DNA of 64,000 bases from JAJDZL01 sp965221175 (GTDB lineage: Bacteria; Pseudomonadota; Gammaproteobacteria; Arenicellales; JAJDZL01), in contig OZ244867.1 of NCBI GenBank assembly GCA_965221175.1, positions 124,001 to 188,000 of the forward strand. The letters are read 5' to 3'. Positions 44,557 to 53,524 of this stretch are shown here, piece by piece. The notes beneath the pieces were generated by a model. The model was not told the origin of the DNA. It did no database searches and saw only the letters and a list, made by a program, of their open reading frames with translations. Every line of letters begins with the position of its first letter. Within the stretch, counting starts at the first letter, position 1. The translations under genes were made by a program, and so were the position numbers.

Positions 44557-45513
44557 TCAGTCGGTGCGGTATGAGATTCGTGGGTCTAGCGCCGCATATG
44601 ACAGGTCAGCGATAAAATTGGCGGCGAGAGTTACACCAGTCGCCATCAGCAAGCCGATCAAGGCGAGATTGTAGTCGCTGCCTTGTATGGCATCATAGAG
44701 CAGTTTCCCCATGCCTGGATAACCAAACATGATTTCTGTAATCAGGGCACCTGAAAAGAAGGTGCCGATATCTAACGACAGGACAGTTACAACTGGAATC
44801 ATAGAATTTCGTAGCGCATGCCTTCTCACTACTTGCCGGTCTGACAATCCTTTCGCGTATGCAGTGAGAATGTAGTCCTGTTGAAGTGATTCATGCAGTG
44901 AAGCTCGCATATATCGGGTAACTCCGCCGATGCTCACGATCGCTAGAGTAGTGACAGGTAGTATCAGCCCTCTGACTTGCTCAAGAATTCCAGCATCACC
45001 CAAGGGTACTGCGTTCGCCGGAAGCCAGCCAAGAACAACAGAAAACAGCAGAATCAGCATCAGTGCCAGCCAGAATGCAGGAATTGAGATGCCAGCGAAG
45101 CAGATCAGGTTGATGGAATAATCGGTCAGGCTGTGTATGCGTCTTGCAGCGAGAACGCCAGCTGGAATTGCAATCGCTACGGAAATCACGAATGCGATTC
45201 CCATCAGCAGCAGTGTTTTTTCTAGTGCGCCCCACAGAACCACAAGAACTGGCTTGGCGTACAGACGGCTGTATCCCAAATCTCCCTGCAACGCTGAGAA
45301 CAGCCAATTCAGGTAACGTTTTCCCAGTGGTTGATCCAGTCCATGCAGTGCCTTCAGCCGAACTGCGTCTTCTGCGCTCAAGCGAGGGTCTGCGCTAACC
45401 AGAAGATCGATGGGATCGCCTGGCATCAGTCCGAGCAGCATATAGCATACAAACGACATCAGGAAAATGACAGATATGGTCTGGTAAAGTCTGGATATGA
45501 GAAAAGTTGTCAC
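44557..45513 (-). CDS. peptide-type ABC transporter permease (DppB/OppB family)
   Basis: 318 residues from a GTG start. Begins TTFLISRLYQTISVIFLMSFVCYMLL with the DppB-typical GLMPGDPIDLL, has LDQPLGKRYLNWLFSALQGDLGYS and the coupling loop AYAKGLSDRQVVRRHALRNSMIPV. Six membrane segments. First gene of a two-gene leftward operon with the DppC-like subunit; divergent from the oxygenase gene, 130 nt away. Confidence 0.9.
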   Translation of the reverse strand: MTTFLISRLYQTISVIFLMSFVCYMLLGLMPGDPIDLLVSADPRLSAEDAVRLKALHGLDQPLGKRYLNWLFSALQGDLGYSRLYAKPVLVVLWGALEKTLLLMGIAFVISVAIAIPAGVLAARRIHSLTDYSINLICFAGISIPAFWLALMLILLFSVVLGWLPANAVPLGDAGILEQVRGLILPVTTLAIVSIGGVTRYMRASLHESLQQDYILTAYAKGLSDRQVVRRHALRNSMIPVVTVLSLDIGTFFSGALITEIMFGYPGMGKLLYDAIQGSDYNLALIGLLMATGVTLAANFIADLSYAALDPRISYRTD

Positions 45514-45643
45514 GACTCAGATGAACCAGTCTTTGCAGCAAGTACGCAGAACGTCATGCGGCGTATTATTGCGGAATTTCAACATCTTACATTGTATACT
45601 TTACCGTCGATTCCCATTTGAGTACAGCTTCCCCGGATATCAC

Positions 45644-46573
45644 ATGCAAACCATTCCAGTCATTGACATTACTCCCTTGCAGGAGCACTCCGATTCTGCT
45701 TTGCGAAAAGTTGGATCTGAATTGCATGATGCCGCTCGGGACCACGGATTTTTCTATGTCAAAGGACATGGTGTACCAGATCGTATTGTCGATTCTACGT
45801 TTTCAGTTGCACAGCAATTTTTTGCGCTGCCGAAAGAAACAAAAACGGAAGTAAAAGTATCCGGCCCCCATCGAGGCTTTCTTCCGATAGGGGAGTCTAC
45901 AATGGAGGGATATAGTGGAGCTGATCAAAAAGAAAGCTTCATCTGGGGACTTGATATAGGGGTGAATGAAGCCAAAATTGATGGCGATCAATCCTTGCTG
46001 GCACCGAACCGCTGGCATGAATTCATACCCGAGATGAAAGATTCTCTGAATGCATATTTTGAGTCTGCACATGAAGTCACTCTGAATATATTGCGCGCAT
46101 TGGCAGTATCTTTAGGCAAAAGTAGCAATTTTTTTGCCAATCACTTCAATCGACCCACATCCAGAGGATCGCTGATTTACTATCCTGTCACAAAGCATTC
46201 TTCCAGAGAATATGGTGTATCTCCGCATACGGATTTTGGATGTCTTTCACTGCTTACACAACGCTCCGGCGGACTGCGTGTTGAAACGAAGAACGGTGAA
46301 TGGCTTGACGTAAATCCAATACCGGAGACATTCGTAGTCAATGTTGGAGATTTACTGTCGCGGTGGACAAATGGGCGCTTTCGCTCAGTTCCACATTACG
46401 TGGTGAACGAAGGAAATTCTGCACGCTATTCGGTTGTCGTTTTTGTAGACCCTGATTCGCAAACTGTAATTGACCCGATTCTCGGTGCCGATGAAACGCC
46501 GCTATACGAGCCAATCAGTTGCGATGCTTATATTACTGGGCGATTTAATCGGTCATTCGCATATCGCCACTGA
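45644..46573 (+). CDS. 2-oxoglutarate/Fe(II) oxygenase of the isopenicillin-N-synthase-like family
   Basis: 309 residues from ATG 45644 (MQTIPVIDITPL); the frame is open 147 nt further left but that part has no family similarity. Double-stranded beta-helix oxygenase: HDAARDHGFFYVKGHGVP, iron ligands in SPHTDFGCLSLL (HxD) and FRSVPHYVV (distal His), and RYSVVVFVDP with the 2-oxoglutarate-binding Arg-x-Ser. Substrate unknown; such proteins modify amino acids, pyrimidines or small metabolites. Confidence 0.88.
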   Translation: MQTIPVIDITPLQEHSDSALRKVGSELHDAARDHGFFYVKGHGVPDRIVDSTFSVAQQFFALPKETKTEVKVSGPHRGFLPIGESTMEGYSGADQKESFIWGLDIGVNEAKIDGDQSLLAPNRWHEFIPEMKDSLNAYFESAHEVTLNILRALAVSLGKSSNFFANHFNRPTSRGSLIYYPVTKHSSREYGVSPHTDFGCLSLLTQRSGGLRVETKNGEWLDVNPIPETFVVNVGDLLSRWTNGRFRSVPHYVVNEGNSARYSVVVFVDPDSQTVIDPILGADETPLYEPISCDAYITGRFNRSFAYRH

Positions 46574-46599
46574 TATCGCTGAATAACCGGAATAGTTCG

Positions 46600-47169
46600 A
46601 TGACTGCCTGGATTCGCATGATTTCCGACTCCGAAGCTGCCGGAGCGGTCAAAGAAGCGCTTGATTCCGCTAGAACGCCGCACGGCACCGTCGATAACGT
46701 GTTACGCGTCCATAGTTTGCGTCCACATACAATGCACGGACACACCGCCTTATACCGAAGCGTTCTCCATAACCCGAATAACTCGATTCCCTTGTGGTTC
46801 TTGGAAACAGCAGGAACCTACACAAGCATTCTAAATCAGTGTGAATACAGCGTAACGCATCATAGCCTCAATCTCAGGAAACTAATTGCGGATGACGAAC
46901 GATTTGAAGCGATACTCAAGGCTTTGCGCAACCACCAGCCCGAATCCGTATTTCAGGGGAAGGAACTTGCCATGCTTGCCTATGTTCAAAAGTTGACGCT
47001 GGAAGTGTCAGATATGGTAAAGGAAGACTTTGATTCCTTAATTGAGGCAGGGTGTAGTGATGGAGAGGTATTAGAACTGAATCAGGTGGTTGGATATTTT
47101 TGCTATGTAAATCGCTTGCTGAATGGCCTCGGTGTTACTACGGAAGGTGACATTATTGGCTATTACTGA
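46600..47169 (+). CDS. AhpD-like / carboxymuconolactone decarboxylase-family protein
   Basis: 189 residues. All-helical AhpD fold: VLRVHSLRPHTMHGHTALYRSVLH, ILNQCEYSVTHHSLNL and LVQKLTLEVSDM-like helix. The active-site motif of peroxidase-related members is CxxC-HH; here it reads CEYSVTHH, so the second Cys is Ser (AGC for TGC, one base). Without it the redox disulfide cannot form in the usual way. 26 nt after the oxygenase, so probably the same operon. Confidence 0.78.
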   Translation: MTAWIRMISDSEAAGAVKEALDSARTPHGTVDNVLRVHSLRPHTMHGHTALYRSVLHNPNNSIPLWFLETAGTYTSILNQCEYSVTHHSLNLRKLIADDERFEAILKALRNHQPESVFQGKELAMLAYVQKLTLEVSDMVKEDFDSLIEAGCSDGEVLELNQVVGYFCYVNRLLNGLGVTTEGDIIGYY

Positions 47170-47381
47170 ATTGAGTGGGAGATAGGTCAATCATATTTCA
47201 GCGGTGCTGCACTAATCTGGGGTTCCTGTGCTTGAAAGCTAGCAGGCGTATTTCAAGAATTTCTCATTTGCTATAATTTCTGTCGAGCCGGATTTCAGCG
47301 TGGATTCTGCCGAATTATCATTGTTCAGCACAAACGGTTAGCTTATTCTTATTGTCTTCGTCTGGCTCGCTTGTCTGACTT

Positions 47382-47409
47382 TTGCATCAGTTGAGTCGCA
47401 AATTAGAAT
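47382..47409 (+). promoter_or_regulatory. possible promoter of tRNA-Thr
   Basis: TTGCAT (47382-47387), 16-nt spacer, TAGAAT (47404-47409), with transcription expected to start a few bases before the tRNA at 47425. Boxes match consensus at 4 and 5 of 6 positions. Confidence 0.35.
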
Positions 47410-47424
47410 CCCTGCCATTCATGT

Positions 47425-47498
47425 GCCGGTGTAGCTCAGCTCGGAAGAGCAGCTGATTCGTAATCAGCAGGTCGGAGGTTCAAGTCCTCTCGCCGGCA
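47425..47498 (+). tRNA. tRNA-Thr (anticodon CGU)
   Basis: Complete cloverleaf: acceptor GCCGGTG pairs with CGCCGGC, D arm with GCTCAGCTCGGAAGAGC, anticodon arm GCTGA-TTCGTAA-TCAGC with anticodon CGT, T arm AGGTTCAAGTCCT, discriminator A 47498 and encoded CCA at 47499-47501. Reads ACG threonine codons. The 3' part from 47454 is duplicated 3.4 kb downstream, marking it as an integration site. Confidence 0.93.
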
Positions 47499-47501
47499 CC
47501 A
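47454..47501. repeat. attachment-site repeat (tRNA copy)
   Basis: 48-bp 3' part of tRNA-Thr, from the anticodon loop to CCA. It matches 50882-50929 at 47 of 48 positions (one G/A difference). Tyrosine-recombinase elements that use a tRNA 3' end leave exactly this kind of pair. Confidence 0.75.
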
Positions 47502-47861
47502 TTTACGGTACAGGGGCGTGAATCAGATCCCTGCTTGCTCACAAATCTTAATCAGTGCGTTGCCTCACTGAGCTGGTTGACCATCAGCGATTTCGAGACT
47601 AATTGTGGCGCAGTTGGCTTGCTCCGGCAGTGCAAACGGAACCAACTGATGTTTAAAGGCGCGCGGTGGGTGATGCACTGATGCTGGGCGGGTTGTTAGT
47701 ATTTGCGGCAGCGTGCTATTGATGGCGATTTCGATGCGTTGTAGTCCGTTGGACTCGACGGCAACGACCATGAACTGCTTGACGATATGGCGTATTGGCA
47801 AAACTTATCGGACTACGTCATTTTTCATCATACTCAAGATACTATGCCTACGAACATTCTT

Positions 47862-48398
47862 TTACCAGTCCTTCAATTTCTTTACGAGCTCTTCGTCATA
47901 GACACAATACTTCCGCACCATGGATTCAACTTCCTTGACATTCTTCAATTCATACTCTGCGCTTAGTGTTGCATCACCAGCAACGGTACTTACTTTCAGT
48001 GTTTCGTGTTGCGAAGCTTTGTCGATAAAGTCAGCGACGCTTGAACCTTGTAGAAAGGTATATTCTTCATTTGCCGACACAAACCAATTTCTTGTATCAC
48101 TGGGTTCCGAATCGAATTGAGTTGTAACTTCGAGACGGGACTGACCACGAATGAGATACCACACATCCCAATGGATGTACAACTTAAATGCTTCGTCGGC
48201 ACAATGAAGTATCAATTCACGATCATCACGGGATTTCCCCACGTTATTTGTATAGGCGTGAGTTTCGGATTGTTGATATATCAAATCAAATTTTTGTACA
48301 ACAGTCCAGCCTGCGAATTTACGAGTAATTGTGATTTCATCAGCAATACTAGCTGACGAAATGAACAAAATCACAATTATCGAAATAAATCTGTACAT
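47862..48398 (-). CDS. secreted protein resembling the VasI family
   Basis: 178 residues. Signal peptide MYRFISIIVILFISSASIA. The mature part (ELILHCADEAFKLYIHWDVWYL, VTTQFDSEPSDTRNWFVSANEEYTFL, VADFIDKASQHETLKVST, EVESMVRKYC) follows the pattern of VasI-like proteins linked to type VI secretion and prophage cargo: an RxC/HC strand, a W-x-S motif and a terminal Cys. That family call is by memory of the pattern. Divergent from the lipoprotein gene, within the tRNA-linked element. Confidence 0.5.
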   Translation of the reverse strand: MYRFISIIVILFISSASIADEITITRKFAGWTVVQKFDLIYQQSETHAYTNNVGKSRDDRELILHCADEAFKLYIHWDVWYLIRGQSRLEVTTQFDSEPSDTRNWFVSANEEYTFLQGSSVADFIDKASQHETLKVSTVAGDATLSAEYELKNVKEVESMVRKYCVYDEELVKKLKDW

Positions 48399-48608
48399 TC
48401 GATGAACTCCTACGAATCTTTTCTGCTAAAACACCGATTTTACAGTAAATCCAATTGCTCATTTTGGAGTTGGGCGAAATATTGACACAGAAAAAGTGAT
48501 TCAGAAAATTGATCGATTCCGCTTTCCGCGTTCGGCTGGTGTCTTGGATTCGATTTGTTTGTCTGCGGGCATACAACTAAAGGTCATATCTGGCGATGTT
48601 TCGTTAAA

Positions 48609-48622
48609 AACGCGAACATCCG
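48609..48622. repeat. 14-bp direct repeat flanking the lipoprotein gene (left copy)
   Basis: AACGCGAACATCCG here recurs exactly at 49673-49686, on either side of the lipoprotein gene (48690-49649). Could mark a small insertion or a recombination cassette; short enough to be chance. Confidence 0.35.
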
Positions 48623-48689
48623 TTAGCAGAATATCACAAAAATTGTAAAATTTGTTGGAGTTGGAATACACAATAACAGGGAGGCATCA

Positions 48690-49649
48690 ATGTTGAAACT
48701 GAATTCGGTGGCTTTATGCCTAGTTTGTTTAGTCGTTCTATCAGCATGTGCGACGATCAAAAAAATAGGTGATGTCCAATACAGAAATCACCATCTGATG
48801 TTCTCCGAGGAAGAGTATCAACAATCCCCGGGCGTGCTGATGCGGGCATCAGTAAATGCATGGAATGATTACAATCTAGATTCGAAGGTGGCATCGTTAG
48901 TTGATTATTACGCTAATCCCGATAAAGCTCTGACACCAACAACCTTTCCTCATAAAATGAATTTCTCATTAGAGGATTCTGATATTTTTCGCGGTTCTCA
49001 GCTTGGCCGCGAAGACAGGCCTGAAGCTCGGGAAATACAGCGCGAAGAAGCCCTGCGCCATGTCCATTGTTTGGACGAATTTCACCGTGGGGTATCGCAA
49101 GGACCGTTTTCTAACCATAGGATTCCCTTATTCAGAGTAGATACCTATTGTGACGATTTCCTTGCCGAAAACGACATACAGAATGAATGCATTCATTGGG
49201 AGATTGAGGTTGGAGAGAAAGTTCATAATTATGGGAGTGACACTGTTCGCGAGACAACGCTTGAAGCAGAACTTGTAGACAAATGTAAAACGGCAATGCA
49301 AGTAATTTCTCTTGCCACGAAAATGTCCCATGATTTTCCTGATCTGTCTGGCACATATGACATTGTTACAGGAACGAATCCTAACGGTGGTCAATATGGA
49401 GGTGTGGTCACAATCACAACCTCCAGCGAACATAGAAATAGATATTGCCTTAAGTGGGATATTTCTAATAGCAATCAAGAAGAATTCGGATGCGGCGATT
49501 TAAAAATCGATTCTGGGCGGAAGGCGTTTGTTTTGAGCGTGGACTGGTGGAGCGAGTATCCCGTAATCTACGATGTTTTAGACGATGGCAAATTATTAAT
49601 TGGAACATGGCATAACGGTGCTGGAAAAGAAAGCCTTAAGCGGCGATAG
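48690..49649 (+). CDS. lipoprotein of unknown function
   Basis: 319 residues. Type II signal peptide: MLKLNSVALCLVCLVVLSAC with lipobox LSAC, so the mature protein is a lipid-anchored envelope protein. Mature part is acidic, has six or more Cys (HCLDE, DTYCDDF, NECIHWE, VDKCKTA, YCLKWD, FGCGDLK) that may form disulfides, and a C-terminal ~95-residue beta-rich region (LSGTYDIVTGTNPNGGQYGG ... LIGTWHNG). Family not recognised. GGGAGG ribosome site precedes the ATG. Lies inside the tRNA-linked element. Confidence 0.75.
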   Translation: MLKLNSVALCLVCLVVLSACATIKKIGDVQYRNHHLMFSEEEYQQSPGVLMRASVNAWNDYNLDSKVASLVDYYANPDKALTPTTFPHKMNFSLEDSDIFRGSQLGREDRPEAREIQREEALRHVHCLDEFHRGVSQGPFSNHRIPLFRVDTYCDDFLAENDIQNECIHWEIEVGEKVHNYGSDTVRETTLEAELVDKCKTAMQVISLATKMSHDFPDLSGTYDIVTGTNPNGGQYGGVVTITTSSEHRNRYCLKWDISNSNQEEFGCGDLKIDSGRKAFVLSVDWWSEYPVIYDVLDDGKLLIGTWHNGAGKESLKRR

Positions 49650-50062
49650 CTGTTCTTCGCTCGTATATGTGTAACGCGAACATCCGCAAGTTGTCGCAAT
49701 AAATTTTCAACGGATCCTACGGCCAAGTGGCGATTGGTACTTTGAAGTGTCTGCTTGAGACGGATGTTAGGACCCGGTACGCAAATTCTTTCCGACTCGG
49801 TTCGAATCGCCAAGCCCGCAGTGATCAAGCGTGGTTTCATTGAAGCCCTGAACAAGACAATCCCCTTGAAAACTGTTCTGAAATCGCTGTGAGGGCGATA
49901 CGTGCCTTCCGGCCGTCGTCGTCGAAAACCGCTGTTTAGTGCGTTTTCCAAGCTTCGGCGGATTACCCTCTGGGACTGATCCTGCCAGTCTGTCGAAGTG
50001 GATTTGATATATCTTGCGCTGGTGTTGTTGAAGTGGTTGTCCAAATATAACCTATTCCTGCG

Positions 50063-50641
50063 GTGTTGTCGGCAGGTCTATCCGTTCACAACCCACCCCC
50101 AGCGAGGACGCGCTTGCTGACAGCCGATGTACGCTTCGAACATTACACCAAGGACGCAGTTCGCCTGTTCAAAGGCCGCCAAGCCGCAGATGAATGGCCC
50201 CCGATCTTTGGACTTGAAAGTACTGGAAAAACAGTATCCAGGTTTTATGATGCGCGGATGATCAATTTGGCTGAAGGGCGTCTATGGGATTCCGAAGAGG
50301 GAATTTCGTAAATCAAGCGGTAGAACACAGAGGCGGCCAAGAACTCCCGATTGATGCTTGCCCACTACAGCTGGGAGCAACAATCCAAGTTCGATTTAAA
50401 ATTCAAGCCACCGCTTGCGTACCGTGGCGTTCAACTACTGAGCGCGTACGATGAAGCAGTTCGGAACGCCATCCTGCTGTATAGAATCGGAGTATACAGC
50501 GCCGCAGATTATGCGGAATGGCTCAGATTGGCCGCGAAATGCGTCCGTGCGGCGTATGCTTCGGTCCGCGTTGCCATTGCGTTGGAAATCCGCATCGGCA
50601 AATATCCGTCGCCACCCGAGTATGGGAGGCCACCACACTAA
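50063..50641 (+). pseudogene. broken integrating-conjugative-element gene (PFL_4669/TIGR03761-like)
   Basis: Two frames in the same phase, 50063-50311 and 50351-50641, are separated by in-frame TAA (50309) and TAG. The first has TADVRFEHYTKDAVRLFKGRQAADE and IFGL; the second has FKPPLAYRGVQLLSAYDEAVRNAILLYRIGVYS...CVRAAYAS. Together they follow the ICE protein family I know as PFL_4669 (early Q-A-x-RLFxGR and later YRxAYLLxxYDxLVR and VRRAFAS). The central 'DDPYADW' part is missing, so there is a deletion as well as the stops. Evidence that the region derives from an ICE. Confidence 0.55.
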
Positions 50642-50881
50642 CAGCCTGAACACGAAGAAAAGGAAGAAACATGATCGTATCAGAATTGGAATTCATTCCC
50701 CCATCCGAACTTCATTTTCGCCGTTCATGACAAGGGCTCAACCAAGCGGGCTAAGTTGCTGAACAAAAGGGAGTTTAGTTCGACAATCTTGACGCGTCTT
50801 ATAAGTCTATTGGATTTTATTGAACCCAATTTGTATATCTGAAGGCATGTAGGACAAATTTCATAGCATATTGCAGATAAT

Positions 50882-50929
50882 TGATTCGTAATCAGCAGGT
50901 CGGAAGTTCAAGTCCTCTCGCCGGCACCA
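50882..50929. repeat. attachment-site repeat (partial tRNA-Thr copy)
   Basis: Second copy of the 3' 48 bp of tRNA-Thr (from TGATTCG to CACCA) with one mismatch in the T arm (GGAAG for GGAGG). No acceptor 5' half or D arm precedes it, so it is not a tRNA gene. Marks the right end of the integrated element. Confidence 0.75.
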
Positions 50930-50950
50930 CAAATTCGTCCTTCAGCCGTT

Positions 50951-51436
50951 TCAGTCGAGTCGGGCGCTCGCAATGTACATGGAGAATGCTTCGCACCAGA
51001 CTATGACATTGTCGAATTCGGTTACATTGAACTCCGGCGGCAGGTCAAACTCCAGCGGTCCGGAGAATATTCTTAGTTTGGATATTTCGATTGCCTGAGG
51101 TTTGATTCGTTTAAAGTCGTCTCGATTGTCTACGAATTTAGTCGTCATGTAAATTCGATAATCAGGACCAGGCGCCAAGTTTACGTCATCTTCGAATACG
51201 AGCTTTCCGCCGGACAGTCGGATTGTGCCTTCCCCCCAATGTAAAGCATCGGACCCAGGACTATTTCGATCAAAAGCCCCAGTTGGGTCGGTTTCCGAAA
51301 AGGTCGGAACCGTTGTCAATACCTCGTTTTTCGACCACCATTCAATCAGTATCGGCAAACTGTAGATACCCGCACCAAATCCTATTGCACCGCCTGCAAT
51401 TAGCCCAATCATTAATCCCGCCAGCCATCGTTTCAT
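50951..51436 (-). CDS. DM13-domain protein, membrane-anchored
   Basis: 161 residues. N-terminal membrane anchor (GLMIGLIAGGAIGFGAGIYSLPILI), then a DM13 domain: WGEGTIRLSGGKLVFEDDVNLAPGPDYRIYM ... FDNVIVWCEAFSMYIASARLD. The conserved Cys in VWCEAF is the residue thought to bind or transfer electrons in DM13 proteins. First chromosomal gene beyond the right attachment site. Confidence 0.82.
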   Translation of the reverse strand: MKRWLAGLMIGLIAGGAIGFGAGIYSLPILIEWWSKNEVLTTVPTFSETDPTGAFDRNSPGSDALHWGEGTIRLSGGKLVFEDDVNLAPGPDYRIYMTTKFVDNRDDFKRIKPQAIEISKLRIFSGPLEFDLPPEFNVTEFDNVIVWCEAFSMYIASARLD

Positions 51437-51700
51437 AATGACGATCGTAACCCCTTAATTTTCAAAGCATTAATTCTGTATAAGTAAGTGAGTGAGTAAA
51501 AACTATTATCCTTGATTTGTGCCTGAGCTTGATCACAGACGGACAATCTATCAGACACGCGAATGATAACTCACGAATTGATTCGACACCCTCTCAGGTT
51601 TGAGTCATTGTATTAGACAGTCGCAATAATGCAAAGTACCCTAAACGGCGAATTCTTTTCATTTGTGTTTGACTTTGTAGTTTATATGGCAATTTACGAC

Positions 51701-52633
51701 TCAGCCGTCATTCTGAATGACGTTATCGAATGACTTCTGAGAATTTGCAGCTTCCTCCAGCAGCCATTTCCGAAAGGCGTCGATCCTTGGCTGAGTGACG
51801 ACTTTGTGCGGGCAAGCAATATAGTAGGATACCGGTGACCTGCTATAGACATTGAATAGTTTGATCAGGCGGTTACCCTCAAGATCTTTCTCAACGTGTG
51901 CACTTCGGGCAAGAGCGATGCCTTGGTTGTCTATGGCGGCTTGGATGCACATGCTTGTATCTGGAAAATGCGAGCCTCGCGGCAACGATTTGATAGTGAT
52001 TCCAGCATCTCTGAACCAGTCTCTCCAGCGCGGGCATATATCGAAGGAGTGTCGATACAATAGTGGATAATGAACCAGATCCGCAGGATTTTCGGGTGGC
52101 GTCAAGCGTCTTAGAAAATCAGGGCTACATACTGGAAAGACATATTCTTGCAGCATTGGATCGACGTGTAGGCTAGGCCATTCGCCGTGACCGAGACGAA
52201 TGGCAATATCCACTTCATCCTTTCCAAAATTTACGAGATCATCGGAGGTTGAAATCCAGATACTGATATCAGGATAGAGTTCATTGAACTTTCCAAGGCG
52301 AGGTACCAGCCACTTCACTGCGAATGACTGTACCAGGCTTACTCGAATTGAAGAGCGAGTTTCCGTGTTGGTGATTTCGTTTAGAACGCGATTCATGCTT
52401 TCCAGGAATTCCCGCACAATTGGAACAATCAGCTGTCCTTCTTTGGTGATGATCAAACGTCTGCCTTGACGTTCAAACAGCTTGAAGTCCCAAAGTTCTT
52501 CAATGTGCCTGATTTGATGGCTGACTGCACTTTGCGTAATGAACAGCTCATCCGCAGCTCTCGTAAAACTGAGATGTCGAGACGAAACCTCGAATGCGCG
52601 CAGAGCCGCCATTGGGGGGAGTCGGTTATTCAA
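51701..52633 (-). CDS. LysR-family regulator, GcvA-like
   Basis: 310 residues. Starts NRLPPMAALRAFEVSSRHLSFTRAADELFITQSAVSHQIRHIEE, the GcvA-subgroup HTH, followed by the effector domain (LVQSFAVKWLVPRLGKF, DEVDIAIRLGHGEW, MCIQAAIDNQGIALARS). GcvA relatives control glycine cleavage and other amino-acid genes. It faces away from the SAF-domain oxidoreductase 890 nt away; a regulatory link is possible but unproven. Confidence 0.9.
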   Translation of the reverse strand: MNNRLPPMAALRAFEVSSRHLSFTRAADELFITQSAVSHQIRHIEELWDFKLFERQGRRLIITKEGQLIVPIVREFLESMNRVLNEITNTETRSSIRVSLVQSFAVKWLVPRLGKFNELYPDISIWISTSDDLVNFGKDEVDIAIRLGHGEWPSLHVDPMLQEYVFPVCSPDFLRRLTPPENPADLVHYPLLYRHSFDICPRWRDWFRDAGITIKSLPRGSHFPDTSMCIQAAIDNQGIALARSAHVEKDLEGNRLIKLFNVYSRSPVSYYIACPHKVVTQPRIDAFRKWLLEEAANSQKSFDNVIQNDG

Positions 52634-53073
52634 GATCTAATGAATTAAATCAGTGCAAACTAGATGGCAAATTTATATTTCATACATCGAACAGAGAAAG
52701 GAATTACTTTTAGTCAGGAACTCACTTTAAATTGGTTTCATCATTAACATGAGTGTTTACTCATGTATTTAGGACAAAAATTCCTTCAAATCCTCGTTAT
52801 AGCGTATTATACTCAAATCAAGTTTCTAATTACGTATATGATTTTACTCATATATTATAAACAAATTAGATACGACAGGGAAGAATTCTGGAGCAGGGAC
52901 GCTCCATTTCCTTCCTACAAATTTGATTGTCTAGTTCAAATTTGCGATAACCAGCGATTCCTGTTGGGCATAAAGTAGAAGCTTAGCAAAAATAGGTTAA
53001 TTCAATATTGTAGTTTGAATTAGCATAGTTCACGTTTGCACCAAAACAGCGGTTTTCATCGCGAATTAAAACG
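52634..53073. other. 440-base AT-rich region upstream of the LysR gene
   Basis: No supported gene; a 71-codon frame at 52763-52978 is composed of AT-driven residues with no ribosome site. It contains a perfect 8-bp inverted repeat with a 4-nt loop (ACATGAGT-gttt-ACTCATGT, 52747-52766), 114 nt upstream of the LysR start. That is a possible regulator site. Confidence 0.4.
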
Positions 53074-53409
53074 ACGAACTTATACTCTTTACTGCAAGAA
53101 AGAGAATCTTCAGGAGCACCAATTCGCGTTGGCACTTTTGGTGTCAAAATTCATATAAAATCCAAAGATAATGAAATTACACTACTCGGAGTAGAGGTTC
53201 TCAAGAGGCTTTTACGCCTTGAAGGAATATCGATGATGATGTGGTTGGAGACAGGAGATATTTTGAGTGCTCTATTTCTCACTATCCGTCCTTCGAACCG
53301 ACATGACAATTTGGATAACGAAGATCGACAATCTGTAGACCAGTTGACCATCCTCGAATCTGTTATAGAATCTATGCATCAGACCTTGAATCGTCCTTCA
53401 ACTAGATGA
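53074..53409 (+). pseudogene. degenerate duplicate of the start of the downstream oxidoreductase gene
   Basis: The codons from 53077 read NLYSLLQERESSGAPIRVG, matching NLYSLLQEREVSRTPIRVG at the start of the gene at 53525; the position of its ATG is ACG here. Similarity extends about 20 nt upstream. After VG the sequence diverges, yet the frame stays open for 111 codons to TGA 53407-53409, with no homology to the intact gene. So either a truncated, mutated tandem duplication, or a start region fused to unrelated sequence. No usable start codon, so probably not translated. Confidence 0.6.
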
Positions 53410-53524
53410 ATAACGACACACATCATGTCGAATCAAATGTTAATACATCTTCCATTGATTTGATGATTCGACTCGATTCGTTCAAGCATACAGAAACCAG
53501 TAGTTTTTAACGCAAACTCAGAAC

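Larger units (their letters stand above)
47454..50929. mobile_element. remnant of an integrative element in tRNA-Thr
   Basis: Bounded by direct repeats of the tRNA-Thr 3' end. About 3.4 kb inside: no intact integrase, a possible VasI-like secreted protein, an orphan lipoprotein and a broken ICE-type gene near the right end. 47502-47861 and 49650-50062 hold no supported gene; short frames on both strands there (78 codons minus at 47801-47565; 158 codons minus at 50044-49568) match nothing I know. The contents fit an element that lost its integrase and most of its core by deletion. Confidence 0.65.

Noticed and set aside
47565..47801. 78-codon minus-strand frame just after the tRNA, considered as an integrase or transposase remnant
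   Set aside because: No tyrosine-recombinase or transposase motif could be recognised.
49568..50044. 158-codon minus-strand frame in the tRNA-linked element
   Set aside because: Arg/Ser-rich composition, no known domain, no ribosome site; likely antisense to decayed DNA.
52763..52978. 71-codon frame in an AT-rich region
   Set aside because: Residue content follows base composition (Ile/Tyr/Lys) and no ribosome site is present.
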